Below are positions 1-8,145 of a DNA stretch of 64,000 nt, one piece after another. Every line of letters starts with the position of its first letter. Positions within the stretch are counted from its first letter, which is position 1. The notes under the pieces were generated by a model, which saw only the letters and a program-made list of their open reading frames with translations, had not been told where the DNA came from and made no database searches. Both the position numbers and the translations under genes were made by a program. This DNA comes from UBA6115 sp050952935 (GTDB taxonomy: Bacteria > Bacillota > Clostridia > Christensenellales > Aristaeellaceae): assembly GCA_050952935.1 (NCBI GenBank), contig JBMNLS010000001.1, positions 620,001 to 684,000 of the forward strand, in the 5' to 3' direction.

Positions 1-25
1 GCTTTATGATTATGTGAGGGATATC

Positions 26-688
26 ATGGGATATACACTGAATTTCAGGGTTTTGTTGCAATATTCCAATTTGTTTTTTAGCGGTGTCATTCTCACGGCA
101 AAAATATGCTTAGGCGCGATGATCATCAGTTTTTTTCTTGGAATTGTTTTGGCGATCATGCGTCAGTCAAAGCAGCCTCTGACGCGTGGAGTTGCCACTG
201 TATGGGTTGAAATATTAAGAAACACGCCCTTTTTGATTCAGCTTTTCTTTTTCTATTATGGTCTGCCTCAATTTGGGATATATATTGATGCGTTTGTTGT
301 CGCAATTATTGCCCTGGGAATTAATTCAAGCGCTTTAAGTTGTGAAATCATGCGCTCGGGTTTGATGGCTGTTAAAACCGGCTATTACGAAGCATCAGCT
401 GCGTTAGGGTTTTCAAAAATCAGAACTTTCCAATATGTTGTGCTCCCGATTTCTTTGCGCTTAGCTTTTAAACCTCTAACCAGTAATTTTATAAATCTCG
501 TTCTTACGTCGTCAGTTTGCTACGGTATAACGCTGATGGAAATAATGGGCGTTGCCAAAACAGTTTCTGCGCGCAGCAATCGCCCATTTGAAATATACTT
601 GATTCTACTTGTAGCCTATTGTGTTTTTACATATATCGTTTCTTTTGCCGCTAAGGCGATTGACAAAAAGATTGAAATCAAATTGTAA
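26..688 (+). CDS. Polar amino-acid ABC transporter permease (HisM/GlnP type)
   Basis: Inner-membrane permease of a polar amino-acid ABC importer, 220 residues, the usual size. Several hydrophobic segments are visible. It carries the family's conserved stretch EILRNTPFLIQLFFFYYGLP near residue 62 and an EAA-type loop (EASAALGFSK) near residue 123, which docks on the ATPase. An in-frame GTG lies at 14, but ATG 26 is preceded by GAGGG (16-20) at good spacing, so ATG 26 is chosen. A second permease and the ATPase follow within 25 bases, as expected for a heteromeric HisQMP-like system. The solute-binding protein is probably upstream of the window. The substrate cannot be told from sequence. Confidence 0.9.
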   Translation: MGYTLNFRVLLQYSNLFFSGVILTAKICLGAMIISFFLGIVLAIMRQSKQPLTRGVATVWVEILRNTPFLIQLFFFYYGLPQFGIYIDAFVVAIIALGINSSALSCEIMRSGLMAVKTGYYEASAALGFSKIRTFQYVVLPISLRLAFKPLTSNFINLVLTSSVCYGITLMEIMGVAKTVSARSNRPFEIYLILLVAYCVFTYIVSFAAKAIDKKIEIKL

Positions 689-708
689 TATAAGAAGGTG
701 ATGTGTTA

Positions 709-1380
709 ATGCCAGTTTTTGATTTTGCATCATATTCCAGGTTCAAATGGAGTGACTTCGTCTTAATTCTTAATGGCGCCGGGCTGACACTCCAGGTTTC
801 ATTAATTTGCATTTTTACTGGTACAATAATCGGCTTGCTGCTCGGCTTGCTGAGGTGCTCAAAAAACTTGTTGATCAGCACACCCCCTCTTCTTATTATG
901 GAGCCGCTCAGAAATTCACCTCTTATCGTGCAGCTGTTTTTGGTTTACTATGGTTTGCCTGCGTGGGGTATTCGACTGCAGGCAATAACTGCCGCTTTTC
1001 TGACTCTTTCACTGAACACAGCTGCCTTTTTTGCCGTGCTGGTTCATAGCTCAATTATTTCGATTCCCAAAGCCCAGTGGGAAGCCGGTTATGCCTTAGG
1101 GTTTAATAAAATCCAAATCTATATCAACATTATTGCCAAGCAAGCTTTTCGTCTGCTAACTCCCCAGGCGATAACACTGTATATTTCACAGCTGCAAGTT
1201 TCATCCTTGATATCTTTTGTTAGTTTAATGGATTTAACAAAAGCCGGCCAGATTGTTGCGCAAAAAACCTTGCTGCCTTTCCTGATATATGCAATTGTCG
1301 CGGGCTTTTATTTCATCCTTTCATTTCCATTGGCGCGTTTCGCTAAATATTTAGAAAAACGTATTGGTTTTAATATTTAA
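709..1380 (+). CDS. Polar amino-acid ABC transporter permease, second subunit
   Basis: Second membrane subunit of the same importer, 223 residues. It shows EPLRNSPLIVQLFLVYYGLP and the EAA-like loop EAGYALGFNK, both hallmarks of the HisM/GlnP family. ATG 709 is preferred over an in-frame GTG at 703 because AAGGTG (695-700) sits eight bases upstream. It begins about 20 bases after the first permease and ends 16 bases before the ATPase, so the three are one operon. The two permeases are only moderately alike, which suggests a heterodimeric channel. Confidence 0.9.
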   Translation: MPVFDFASYSRFKWSDFVLILNGAGLTLQVSLICIFTGTIIGLLLGLLRCSKNLLISTPPLLIMEPLRNSPLIVQLFLVYYGLPAWGIRLQAITAAFLTLSLNTAAFFAVLVHSSIISIPKAQWEAGYALGFNKIQIYINIIAKQAFRLLTPQAITLYISQLQVSSLISFVSLMDLTKAGQIVAQKTLLPFLIYAIVAGFYFILSFPLARFAKYLEKRIGFNI

Positions 1381-1396
1381 TGTTGGAGAATATCTT

Positions 1397-2173
1397 ATGG
1401 CTATGATAGAAGTAAAAAGAATCACCAAAAGTTTTGATGTTAAGCGCTTAAATCCATCCACCAACAAATACGAGAAAGAAAAACTAACAGTTCTAAAAGA
1501 TTTTTCTGTCAATTTTGACCAGGAAGGCGTAACCGTTCTGATTGGCCCCAGCGGAACGGGTAAATCCACATTGCTTCGTTGCATCAACGGTCTTGAAACA
1601 ATTGATGAAGGCGATATCATCGTTGATGGTATGTCGGTTAAGAACAAACATCAGCTGAGGCGTATTCGCCAGACATGTGGAATGGTTTTTCAGCAGACAG
1701 TGCTTTTTCCGCATTTGGATGTGATGAGAAACCTGACTCTTGGGCCCATAAAGCTTCTTGGCATGACAAACAAGGATGCTGTGGACAAGGCAAGAATGCT
1801 GTTGGATAAAGTTGGACTTCTGAGCAAGGAAAAATCGATGCATAATCAGCTGTCCGGCGGCGAGCAGCAACGCATTGCTATTGCACGTGCCTTGATGATG
1901 GATCCAAAGGCGCTTCTGCTGGACGAGATTACATCATCGCTTGATCCTGAGATGACCAGTGAAGTGTTGAACATCTTGGAGAAACTCGCGTCTGACGGTG
2001 TGTGTATGCTTGCGGTAACGCACGAGATGACTTTCGCTCGGCACGTTGCGAGCCGTATTTTGTTTATGGATAAAGGAACTTTGGCCTGCGATGCAAAAAA
2101 GGAAGATTTTTTCACAGTTTATCGCAAGGAAAACGAACGGATTGCAAGTTTTCTTAAATTCATTGGAGAGTAA
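1397..2173 (+). CDS. Amino-acid ABC transporter ATP-binding protein (GlnQ/HisP type)
   Basis: Cytoplasmic ATPase that powers the two permeases, 258 residues. Walker A is GPSGTGKS, the signature is LSGGEQQRIAIARAL, and Walker B reads LLLDEITSSLDPE, followed by the switch His in AVTHEMTFA. The Walker B/D-loop has Ile where most family members have Pro (LLDEPTSALDPE), a small oddity that keeps the catalytic Glu. The region between strand 1 and Walker A is longer than usual (a Lys/Asn-rich insert near residues 15-27). ATG 1397 follows GGAG (1385-1388); earlier in-frame starts lie inside the permease gene. It is the last gene of the operon. Confidence 0.92.
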   Translation: MAMIEVKRITKSFDVKRLNPSTNKYEKEKLTVLKDFSVNFDQEGVTVLIGPSGTGKSTLLRCINGLETIDEGDIIVDGMSVKNKHQLRRIRQTCGMVFQQTVLFPHLDVMRNLTLGPIKLLGMTNKDAVDKARMLLDKVGLLSKEKSMHNQLSGGEQQRIAIARALMMDPKALLLDEITSSLDPEMTSEVLNILEKLASDGVCMLAVTHEMTFARHVASRILFMDKGTLACDAKKEDFFTVYRKENERIASFLKFIGE

Positions 2174-2642
2174 GAGTAGGTAAAATTCATTAAAATTACA
2201 GAATAAACTTCATTTATTATTGTCATTAAAGAAAGTAAATTATTCGTTATTTGATATGGATGTTGCAATCAGAATTAAGCGTATATTCTTGCAGACAAAT
2301 GTGCCATAGACAAAGACTTATTACCAGGAGTGAGGAAAAGAGTCTGCAAATTTTCAGGTGGACAATGGATTGTAGCGCCGACTAAAACCAGTATAGGAAC
2401 TCTGGCAATCACCGGTATGAAATGAGATAAAATACACAACTATACCATATGAATGTTACAAAAAAGCGGATTTTTCATTTGAATTTTCATATATTAGGCT
2501 TTTGTGCTTGGGTGCTTATCTCTAACAGGGCTTTGCCTTCTTTTAGGGAGGATGTTAGAATTGTGTAAGAACTTTGTGAGAAAGCTTGTTAAGCGCCGCA
2601 GAGCAGCGGAAAATCAAGGCAAACATGGAAGGGGGCAGAGAG
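2174..2642. other. Long non-coding gap before the two-component operon
   Basis: Nothing here is a convincing gene. A possible promoter for the regulator gene lies at 2533-2561 (TTGCCT, 17 bases, TAGAAT). It is followed by tandem 11-bp near-repeats TTGTGTAAGAA (2561-2571) and CTTTGTGAGAA (2572-2582), an arrangement like OmpR/PhoB-family binding sites. That would suggest autoregulation, but it is inference. No strong terminator for the ABC operon was seen. Confidence 0.35.
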
Positions 2643-3329
2643 ATGGCGCTGATCTGGACGGTAGAGGACGAGGAGACGATCAGCATCCTGATCCAGAAGG
2701 TGATCGTGTCCATGGGCCACGAAAGCCAGCATTTTAACGATGCCAGGGAGTTGGAGCATGGCATGAAAAAAGGCCTGCCCGATTTGATGCTGCTGGATTT
2801 GATGCTCAGGGGGAAAAACGGCTACCAGATTTTGAACGATTGGAAAAATGACATCAAAACTCGGCGCATTCCCGTTATTATCCTCTCTGCCCGTTCGACT
2901 GAAACCGACAAGGTCAAAGGGCTTGACCTGGGGGCGGAGGACTATATCACCAAACCTTTTAGCGTCAGGGAGCTGAAAGCCCGCATCAACACCGCCCTGA
3001 GGCGGGTGACGCCCGAGGCGCTGAAGATGGAGCTTGGCCCTTTGGTGATAGAGCCTGATCAGCGCCAGGCCTTTCTCCATGGGGAACCGATCCACTTGAC
3101 GGGACAGGAGTTTGAGCTGTTGCTATACCTGGCCCAAAACGCGGGAAAGCTGGTGACCCGTGCCAATCTCCTCCAGGAGGTGTGGGGCTACCAGACGGAG
3201 ACCGACACCACCCGCACGGTGGATTACCATATCCGTGCCCTGCGCAAAAAGCTGGGGGATGACGCGGCGAATCCCCGCTATATTGAAACGGTGTATGGCA
3301 GCGGCTACCGGCTGCTGATTGAGGAATAA
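2643..3329 (+). CDS. OmpR/PhoB-family response regulator
   Basis: DNA-binding response regulator, 228 residues. The receiver domain has the acidic pair in TVEDEE, the phospho-acceptor Asp in LLDLMLRGKNGYQ, the switch Ser in ILSARST and the conserved Lys in YITKPF. The C-terminal winged helix shows LTGQEFELLLYLAQNAGKLV and ends in YIETVYGSGYRL, typical of the OmpR class. ATG 2643 is chosen because a GGAAGGGGG stretch lies just upstream; an upstream TTG would add 19 unconserved residues. The kinase gene follows after three bases, so the pair is one operon. Base composition is clearly GC-richer than the ABC operon before it. Confidence 0.93.
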   Translation: MALIWTVEDEETISILIQKVIVSMGHESQHFNDARELEHGMKKGLPDLMLLDLMLRGKNGYQILNDWKNDIKTRRIPVIILSARSTETDKVKGLDLGAEDYITKPFSVRELKARINTALRRVTPEALKMELGPLVIEPDQRQAFLHGEPIHLTGQEFELLLYLAQNAGKLVTRANLLQEVWGYQTETDTTRTVDYHIRALRKKLGDDAANPRYIETVYGSGYRLLIEE

Positions 3330-3332
3330 GGC

Positions 3333-4718
3333 ATGCGAAAACGCCTGATGCGCTCCTACTGGCTGGGCAATTTGCTGACCCTGCTTTTGGTGGTGGCGTT
3401 TGTGGCGGTGATGGTGGTGTCGGATATTCAAAGCGACCGGGGCAGCCTGCAGGCGATTTTGCGCACAGCCTCCGCCTGGACAGCGGAAGCCAGCAGCAAC
3501 CTGCAGCAGCTGGCTGACCAGATCGCCCAGGCAGCCCCCCCTATGCGGGTGACCTTCGTGATGCCAAACGGCATTGTGTTGGCGGACAGCGGCGGGGAAA
3601 CGCCGGACGGCGGGGAATTGGTGTCGCGGCCTGAGGTGCTGGCGGCGCTGGCGGGGGACACTGGGGATCACCTGTCGTTTTCCGACAGCCTGATCTACCC
3701 AACCCTCAATGCCGCGGTTTTATTGAATGGCCGCCTGGTGCTGCACCTGCAAAAGCCCATTGAGGAGATTTCCTATGTGCTGATGGTGTACCTGCCGCTG
3801 ATGGCGCTGCTGCTGGGGGCCATGGCGGCCATTTCCCGCCTGCTGATCGATCCGGTTACCCGGCGCATGGTGCGCCAGCTGGAACAGGTACAGGAGCTGC
3901 TGGAGGGCACCACCCGGCGGGAGGATATTGATCCGGAAACCTACTTCCCAGAGCTGCGCCCGGCGATGGAGCAGCTCACCTACCTGATTGACCGCATGCG
4001 CTATGACCTGGAGCAGATCCGCAAAAATCAGGACATGCAGCGGGACTTTGTGGATAACAGTTCCCACGAGCTGAAAAGCCCCCTGACCTCCATTTTGGGC
4101 TTTGCTGAAATGATTTATGACGAGCCGGATATGCCTCTGCCCCAGCGCCAGGAGTATTTGGGCTATATCCTCACCGAGTGTCAGCGGATGAGCGATGTCA
4201 TCAGCGACATCCTGATGCTGGAGCGCCAGGAACGGGTAGACAGCCAGGGCCATGAACGGCAGGATCTGCGGAAAATCGCCGACCAGGTGGCGGCGGTGCT
4301 CAAGCCTCAGGCGCAAAGCCGGGGCATTCACATCCATGTGAAAGGGCAGCTTCAGGTGTGCGCCCTGGAGGTGGACATGCGGGAGCTGCTGAGGAACCTC
4401 ATCTCAAACGCGGTGCGCTATGGCAGATCCGGCGGCTGGGTGCGGGTGGAGATGGGAGAAGGACGTCTGGCGGTGCGGGATAACGGCATGGGCATAGCAC
4501 CGGAGCACCAGGCCCGGATTTTTGAAAAATTTTACCGTGCCGACGCTGCCCGGGACCGCCGGGAGGGCGGCACAGGGCTGGGGCTGTCCATTGTGGCCGG
4601 CATCACCAACCGCTATGGCGCTAAGATCCATGTGGACAGCCGCCTTGGGGAGGGCAGCTGCTTCACCGTGGACTTCCCTGACCAGGCCTGTAAAGCTACT
4701 AAGGAGGACAAGGCATGA
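3333..4718 (+). CDS. Membrane sensor histidine kinase
   Basis: Partner kinase of the preceding regulator, 461 residues. There is an N-terminal membrane segment (about residues 10-30), an extracytoplasmic sensing region of roughly 115 residues, and a second membrane segment near 150-170. The H-box is DNSSHELKSPLTS with the phospho-His near residue 245. The ATPase domain has an N-box (NLISNAVRYG), a G1 box (VRDNGMGIAP), an F-box (IFEKFYRAD) and a G2 box (GGTGLGLSIV). The stop codon overlaps the start of the PepSY gene, implying translational coupling. The stimulus is unknown; the secreted downstream protein may modulate it. Confidence 0.93.
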   Translation: MRKRLMRSYWLGNLLTLLLVVAFVAVMVVSDIQSDRGSLQAILRTASAWTAEASSNLQQLADQIAQAAPPMRVTFVMPNGIVLADSGGETPDGGELVSRPEVLAALAGDTGDHLSFSDSLIYPTLNAAVLLNGRLVLHLQKPIEEISYVLMVYLPLMALLLGAMAAISRLLIDPVTRRMVRQLEQVQELLEGTTRREDIDPETYFPELRPAMEQLTYLIDRMRYDLEQIRKNQDMQRDFVDNSSHELKSPLTSILGFAEMIYDEPDMPLPQRQEYLGYILTECQRMSDVISDILMLERQERVDSQGHERQDLRKIADQVAAVLKPQAQSRGIHIHVKGQLQVCALEVDMRELLRNLISNAVRYGRSGGWVRVEMGEGRLAVRDNGMGIAPEHQARIFEKFYRADAARDRREGGTGLGLSIVAGITNRYGAKIHVDSRLGEGSCFTVDFPDQACKATKEDKA

Positions 4719-5647
4719 AGCGCTTGATGGCTTGCTTATTGGCGGCGCTTCTTGTGATGACGGGAGCGCTGAGGGGCCATGCCAGAACCGATGAGGTGAG
4801 CCGGGCCTGGCGGGCGGCTGCCATCCATGTGCCGGGTTCCGCGATGCCTGAGGGCATGGAGGAGCGGGGCGATGTGCTGGCCTTTCACTTTATTGATGAG
4901 CAGAAGCAATACAGCTTTGAGGTGCTGATCGACCGGGAAAACACCGCTTTTTTGCAGCGCACTCAGGTAGCCTATGCCCGGACGGCGGGCCAGCAGGTTG
5001 CCCTGACCATGGAGGATATAAAAACGCGGGTGAAAGACGGGTATGCGGATGCCGTCATTGACGCATTATTCGCCCGTCAGGAGGCGGGGCTATACAGCTA
5101 TCAGGTGGTGTTTACCCAGGAGCAGGCCGGCCGCCTGCACCGCAGCTTTTTTAACGCCCAGGATGGAAAGCTGTTGGTGGATGTGATGTGGCCGGTGGGC
5201 CCGGCGGAGGGGCTCCTTACCTTTGGGCAGATCAGGGAGATGGCCCTGGGGCAGCTGCTGGAGGAAGGCATGCTGACCGACATCCGGATGGAATGGGCGG
5301 ATGGCGTTACGCTCTATCTGGTGAACATCTTCCTAAATGGGGAGGAGCAAGTGATTCGCGTCAATGCCCAAACCGGCGCGATCCTGGACGATGCCGCTGC
5401 ACAGAAAACCCCGCCGCCTCAGGCAACCGATGTTCCGCCAAAGCCCACTGCTACGCCATCGGCAACAGCTGCTCCGCCCAAGCCTACAGCCACGCCGGCA
5501 GCAAGTCAGGCGCCGACCCCTGTTTTGACTCCTGCCCCCACGAAGACGCCAGCGCCGGCCCCAACGCCTGACGATGACGATGACGACGATGATGATTGGG
5601 ACGACTGGGACGATGACGATTGGGACGACGATGACGACGATGATTGA
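4715..5647 (+). CDS. Secreted PepSY-like protein with Pro/Thr linker and Asp/Trp-rich tail
   Basis: 310 residues. An N-terminal signal peptide (MKRLMACLLAALLVMTGALRG) is followed by two PepSY-like regions (about 60-145 and 150-225; NAQDGKLLVDV and NAQTGAILDD are typical strand ends). Then comes a Pro/Thr/Ala-rich linker of about 60 residues and a C-terminal tail of about 25 residues that is almost all Asp with three Trp. PepSY proteins are usually secreted inhibitors or modulators. The acidic tail suggests cation or cell-wall binding, which is inference. It overlaps the kinase gene by four bases and is followed by a strong terminator, so it is the last gene of the operon. Confidence 0.85.
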   Translation: MKRLMACLLAALLVMTGALRGHARTDEVSRAWRAAAIHVPGSAMPEGMEERGDVLAFHFIDEQKQYSFEVLIDRENTAFLQRTQVAYARTAGQQVALTMEDIKTRVKDGYADAVIDALFARQEAGLYSYQVVFTQEQAGRLHRSFFNAQDGKLLVDVMWPVGPAEGLLTFGQIREMALGQLLEEGMLTDIRMEWADGVTLYLVNIFLNGEEQVIRVNAQTGAILDDAAAQKTPPPQATDVPPKPTATPSATAAPPKPTATPAASQAPTPVLTPAPTKTPAPAPTPDDDDDDDDDWDDWDDDDWDDDDDDD

Positions 5648-5676
5648 TGATGCCAGATAAAACCTAACGACAAAAC

Positions 5677-5710
5677 AAAGCGGTTTTAGTTTGATTCCTA
5701 AAACCGCTTT
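5677..5710. terminator. Bidirectional intrinsic terminator
   Basis: A perfect 13-bp inverted repeat: AAAGCGGTTTTAG (5677-5689), an 8-base loop, then CTAAAACCGCTTT (5698-5710). It lies between the convergent PepSY and DUF4432 genes and can serve both, since A/T runs lie within the stem ends. Confidence 0.85.
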
Positions 5711-5732
5711 GCCGCTTTCAGAGGGTGTTGAT

Positions 5733-6776
5733 TTACTTTGTTTTCTTGATCAGATCGCTGATGGTTCCCTCATCGTCCGTCATGGTGAGGGACATTTTGA
5801 ATGTCCGGCTTTCTCCGCCCTCCAGGAACTGGAGGCTGCCGTCGGCCCGGGCGGCGGGGCGGCCCATGACGCCGGAAGTGGTGGGTTCAAGCCCCAGGGC
5901 ATAGTCCCCGGCGCGCATGCACTTCCACTGGCAGAGAAGGGGGAGCACCTTGGCGTCAAAGCGCAGGATGGCGGCCATGCCTAACTTTTCGTTGTGGAGC
6001 ATGGCAAAGGCATCGTCCGGGTGTTGGGTGTGGAAGAAGCATTCCTCAGGGCGCAGGATGCCGGGGGTTTCCATCAGGCTATGCTTGTCAAAATTGGCTT
6101 GGGCGATATCATCCCGGGGGACGATGTGCCCGGCTGAGGTATAGACCCTGGCGCCTTCATCCAGCATGGGGTAGCCGAAGTTCACATGGTAGACCAGCAT
6201 CAGAGGGGTTTTGGCAAAGCCCTGGTTTTCTACCTTGTCCTCAATTTCCAGCAGGTCCTTTTCGGTGTGCAGGCGCAGGGTGCGGGTGAGCAGCAGGTTT
6301 TCCTCAAAGACCTGGCTTTGGCGCACCTGGCCGGTCACTTCAAGGATCGCCTCGTCATCCTCATAGATGGTGCGGGCGTTCACCTGGTCGGCAGGCAGGT
6401 TGCTGAAGGGGCCGTGAAGGCCCAGGGCCTGGCCGTCCTCGGTGGCGGCGGCGCCGGCATAGGTGAGGCCGCAGGTGGTGAGGAGCCCGGCATAAAACTG
6501 CTTCAAAAAGCCTTTCGCGCCTTCCTCCTGATAAAGAAAGGGGGAGCGCAGGCCGGTTTTGGAGTGAAAGGCCACATTTTTGCCCTTGTAGCTGAAGGCT
6601 GGGATGTCAAGGCCCCGGTCAGGCAGCAGGGTGAGCCGGATGTTGCTGCCATTGTCCAGCTCCAGGGCGCGCATGCCCCGGGCGGGGCCGTCGTTGAAGG
6701 TATAGTCCTTGATGCCAAAGACGCTGGACAGATCGCCGATTTTTTGCCTGAGGGCATGTTCCTGGGATTTTTTCAT
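5733..6776 (-). CDS. DUF4432 family protein (aldose 1-epimerase-like)
   Basis: 347 residues. The fold family is galactose mutarotase-like (DUF4432). Visible features are an early LLPDRGLDIPAFSYKGKNVAF stretch, a LGLHGPFSNLPA segment with the family's conserved His, YHVNFGYPML and LGLEPTTSGVMGR near the C-terminus. Members act on sugars, but the substrate of this one is not known. ATG 6776 has an ideal AAAGGAGG upstream. It is divergent from the MtlD-like gene and shares with it a 97-base promoter region, so the two are likely co-regulated in sugar catabolism. Confidence 0.85.
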   Translation of the reverse strand: MKKSQEHALRQKIGDLSSVFGIKDYTFNDGPARGMRALELDNGSNIRLTLLPDRGLDIPAFSYKGKNVAFHSKTGLRSPFLYQEEGAKGFLKQFYAGLLTTCGLTYAGAAATEDGQALGLHGPFSNLPADQVNARTIYEDDEAILEVTGQVRQSQVFEENLLLTRTLRLHTEKDLLEIEDKVENQGFAKTPLMLVYHVNFGYPMLDEGARVYTSAGHIVPRDDIAQANFDKHSLMETPGILRPEECFFHTQHPDDAFAMLHNEKLGMAAILRFDAKVLPLLCQWKCMRAGDYALGLEPTTSGVMGRPAARADGSLQFLEGGESRTFKMSLTMTDDEGTISDLIKKTK

Positions 6777-6797
6777 GGTTACCTCCTTTTAATTAGC

Positions 6798-6845
6798 TTG
6801 TATACTGCTGATAAGAATTGTACAATAAAGGAAAACCGGGCGCAA
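6798..6845. promoter_or_regulatory. Divergent promoters with shared TTGTAT-TGCTGATA motif
   Basis: For the minus-strand gene: -35 TTGCGC (complement of 6840-6845), 17-base spacer, -10 TACAAT (complement of 6817-6822). For the plus-strand dehydrogenase gene: TTGTAT (6798-6803), 17 bases, TACAAT (6821-6826). The motif TTGTATACTGCTGATA (6798-6813) recurs, two bases shorter, at 9177-9190. In both places it lies about 21 bases upstream of the minus-strand start codon. This suggests a common sugar-responsive regulator binding near +1. Confidence 0.5.
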
Positions 6846-6873
6846 GGGCGCGCCGGAAAATAGGAGGATACAG

Positions 6874-8085
6874 ATGCGTGCGGTGATGTACGGGGCGGGG
6901 AACATTGGCCGGGGGTTTATCGGGCCGGTGTTCAGCCGGGGCGGATATGTGGTGCAGTTTGTGGATGTGAACCAGGAGCTGGTGGATGCCCTGAATGCGC
7001 GGGGTAGCTATCCCCTGCGGGTGATCCGGGATGAGACCCATGAGGATCAGCCCATCACCAACTTCCAGGCCATTAACGGCAGACAGACAGGGGAGGTGGC
7101 CGAGGCCATCGCGGGCTGTGGCATCATGGCCACTGCTGTTGGCGCCAAAATCCTGCCGATGATAGCTCCCGTGATCGCTGAAGGGCTCAAGCGCCGTTTT
7201 GCCAGGACGGAGAAGACCCTGGATATCATCGTGTGTGAAAACCTGATGGACGCCAACCTGGTGCTGGCAGGGCTGATCAAGGAGCACATGACGGCAGAAG
7301 AGCAGGCCCTGTTTGATGAGCGGGTGGGGCTGGTGGAGGCTTCCATTGGCCGCATGGTGCCGGTGCAGACAGACGCCATGCGCGATGGCGACCCGCTGCG
7401 CGTGTGTGTGGAGGAATACGCCTTCCTGCCGGTGGATAAAGCGGGTTTCAAAGGGGAAATTCCGGATTTGCCGGGCTTTGCGCCCTTCAGCCCCTTTGAT
7501 TATTACATCAGGCGCAAGCTCTTTGTGCATAACATGGGCCACGCCACCTGCGCCTACCTGGGCCATTACGCCGGCAAAACATACATCGCTGAAGCGATTC
7601 GGGATGCGGACACGGCCATCATTACCCAAAACGCGATGCTGGAGAGCATGATGGCGCTCTACCGGCGCTATCAGGTGCCGGCGGACGACCTGCTCAACCA
7701 CATTTATGACCTTCTGGGCCGCTTTGCCAACACCGGTCTGGGGGACACCTGCCAGCGGGTGGGGGCGGACATCCCCCGCAAAATGGCCCCGGCTGACCGG
7801 ATGATAGGTTCCGCCTTGCTGTGTCTGGAGATGGGTGTGCGGCCTGACTATATCGCCCTGGGAGCCGCCCTGGCGCTGCACCAATACCTGAAGGAGCAGA
7901 ACCTGCCCCGCACAGAACAGGAGGCCCGCAAGGCCTTAAACGCGCTCAGCGGGCTGGATGAAAAGGACGCGCTCAGCGGCATCATCATGGAATACTTCCC
8001 GCTGCTTATGCGCGGGGCGACGGTGGCAGAGTTACGGCTGGCCGCGTCGGACAACAAGCGGCATCATCTAGAGCCGGTGGTGTAA
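6874..8085 (+). CDS. Mannitol-1-phosphate 5-dehydrogenase-like protein
   Basis: 403 residues, somewhat longer than E. coli MtlD (about 380). The Rossmann motif GAGNIGRGFIG is at residues 7-17. VHNMGHA in the middle is the conserved substrate/catalytic segment of the polyol-specific long-chain dehydrogenases. Such enzymes interconvert a sugar phosphate and a polyol phosphate with NAD. ATG 6874 follows TAGGAGG (6861-6867). It sits among pentose/hexose genes rather than next to a mannitol PTS, so the physiological substrate may be another ketose phosphate. The family is certain, the substrate is not. Confidence 0.85.
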   Translation: MRAVMYGAGNIGRGFIGPVFSRGGYVVQFVDVNQELVDALNARGSYPLRVIRDETHEDQPITNFQAINGRQTGEVAEAIAGCGIMATAVGAKILPMIAPVIAEGLKRRFARTEKTLDIIVCENLMDANLVLAGLIKEHMTAEEQALFDERVGLVEASIGRMVPVQTDAMRDGDPLRVCVEEYAFLPVDKAGFKGEIPDLPGFAPFSPFDYYIRRKLFVHNMGHATCAYLGHYAGKTYIAEAIRDADTAIITQNAMLESMMALYRRYQVPADDLLNHIYDLLGRFANTGLGDTCQRVGADIPRKMAPADRMIGSALLCLEMGVRPDYIALGAALALHQYLKEQNLPRTEQEARKALNALSGLDEKDALSGIIMEYFPLLMRGATVAELRLAASDNKRHHLEPVV

Positions 8086-8100
8086 GGCATAAAGACAAAA

Positions 8101-8128
8101 CCGGGACTGCCATCAAATGGCGGCCCCG
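8101..8128 (-). terminator. Intrinsic terminator of the PfkB-type kinase gene
   Basis: On the minus strand the stem CGGGGCCGCCAT / ATGGCAGTCCCG (one mismatch, one wobble, TTG loop) is followed by TTTTGTCTTT. It lies between the convergent dehydrogenase and kinase genes. Confidence 0.75.
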
Positions 8129-8145
8129 ATACTTTATAGAGAGGT

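Noticed and set aside
2280..2425. Short plus-strand frame ending VAPTKTSIGTLAITGMK
   Set aside because: No start codon with RBS and no recognised homology; it may be a decayed gene but cannot be supported.
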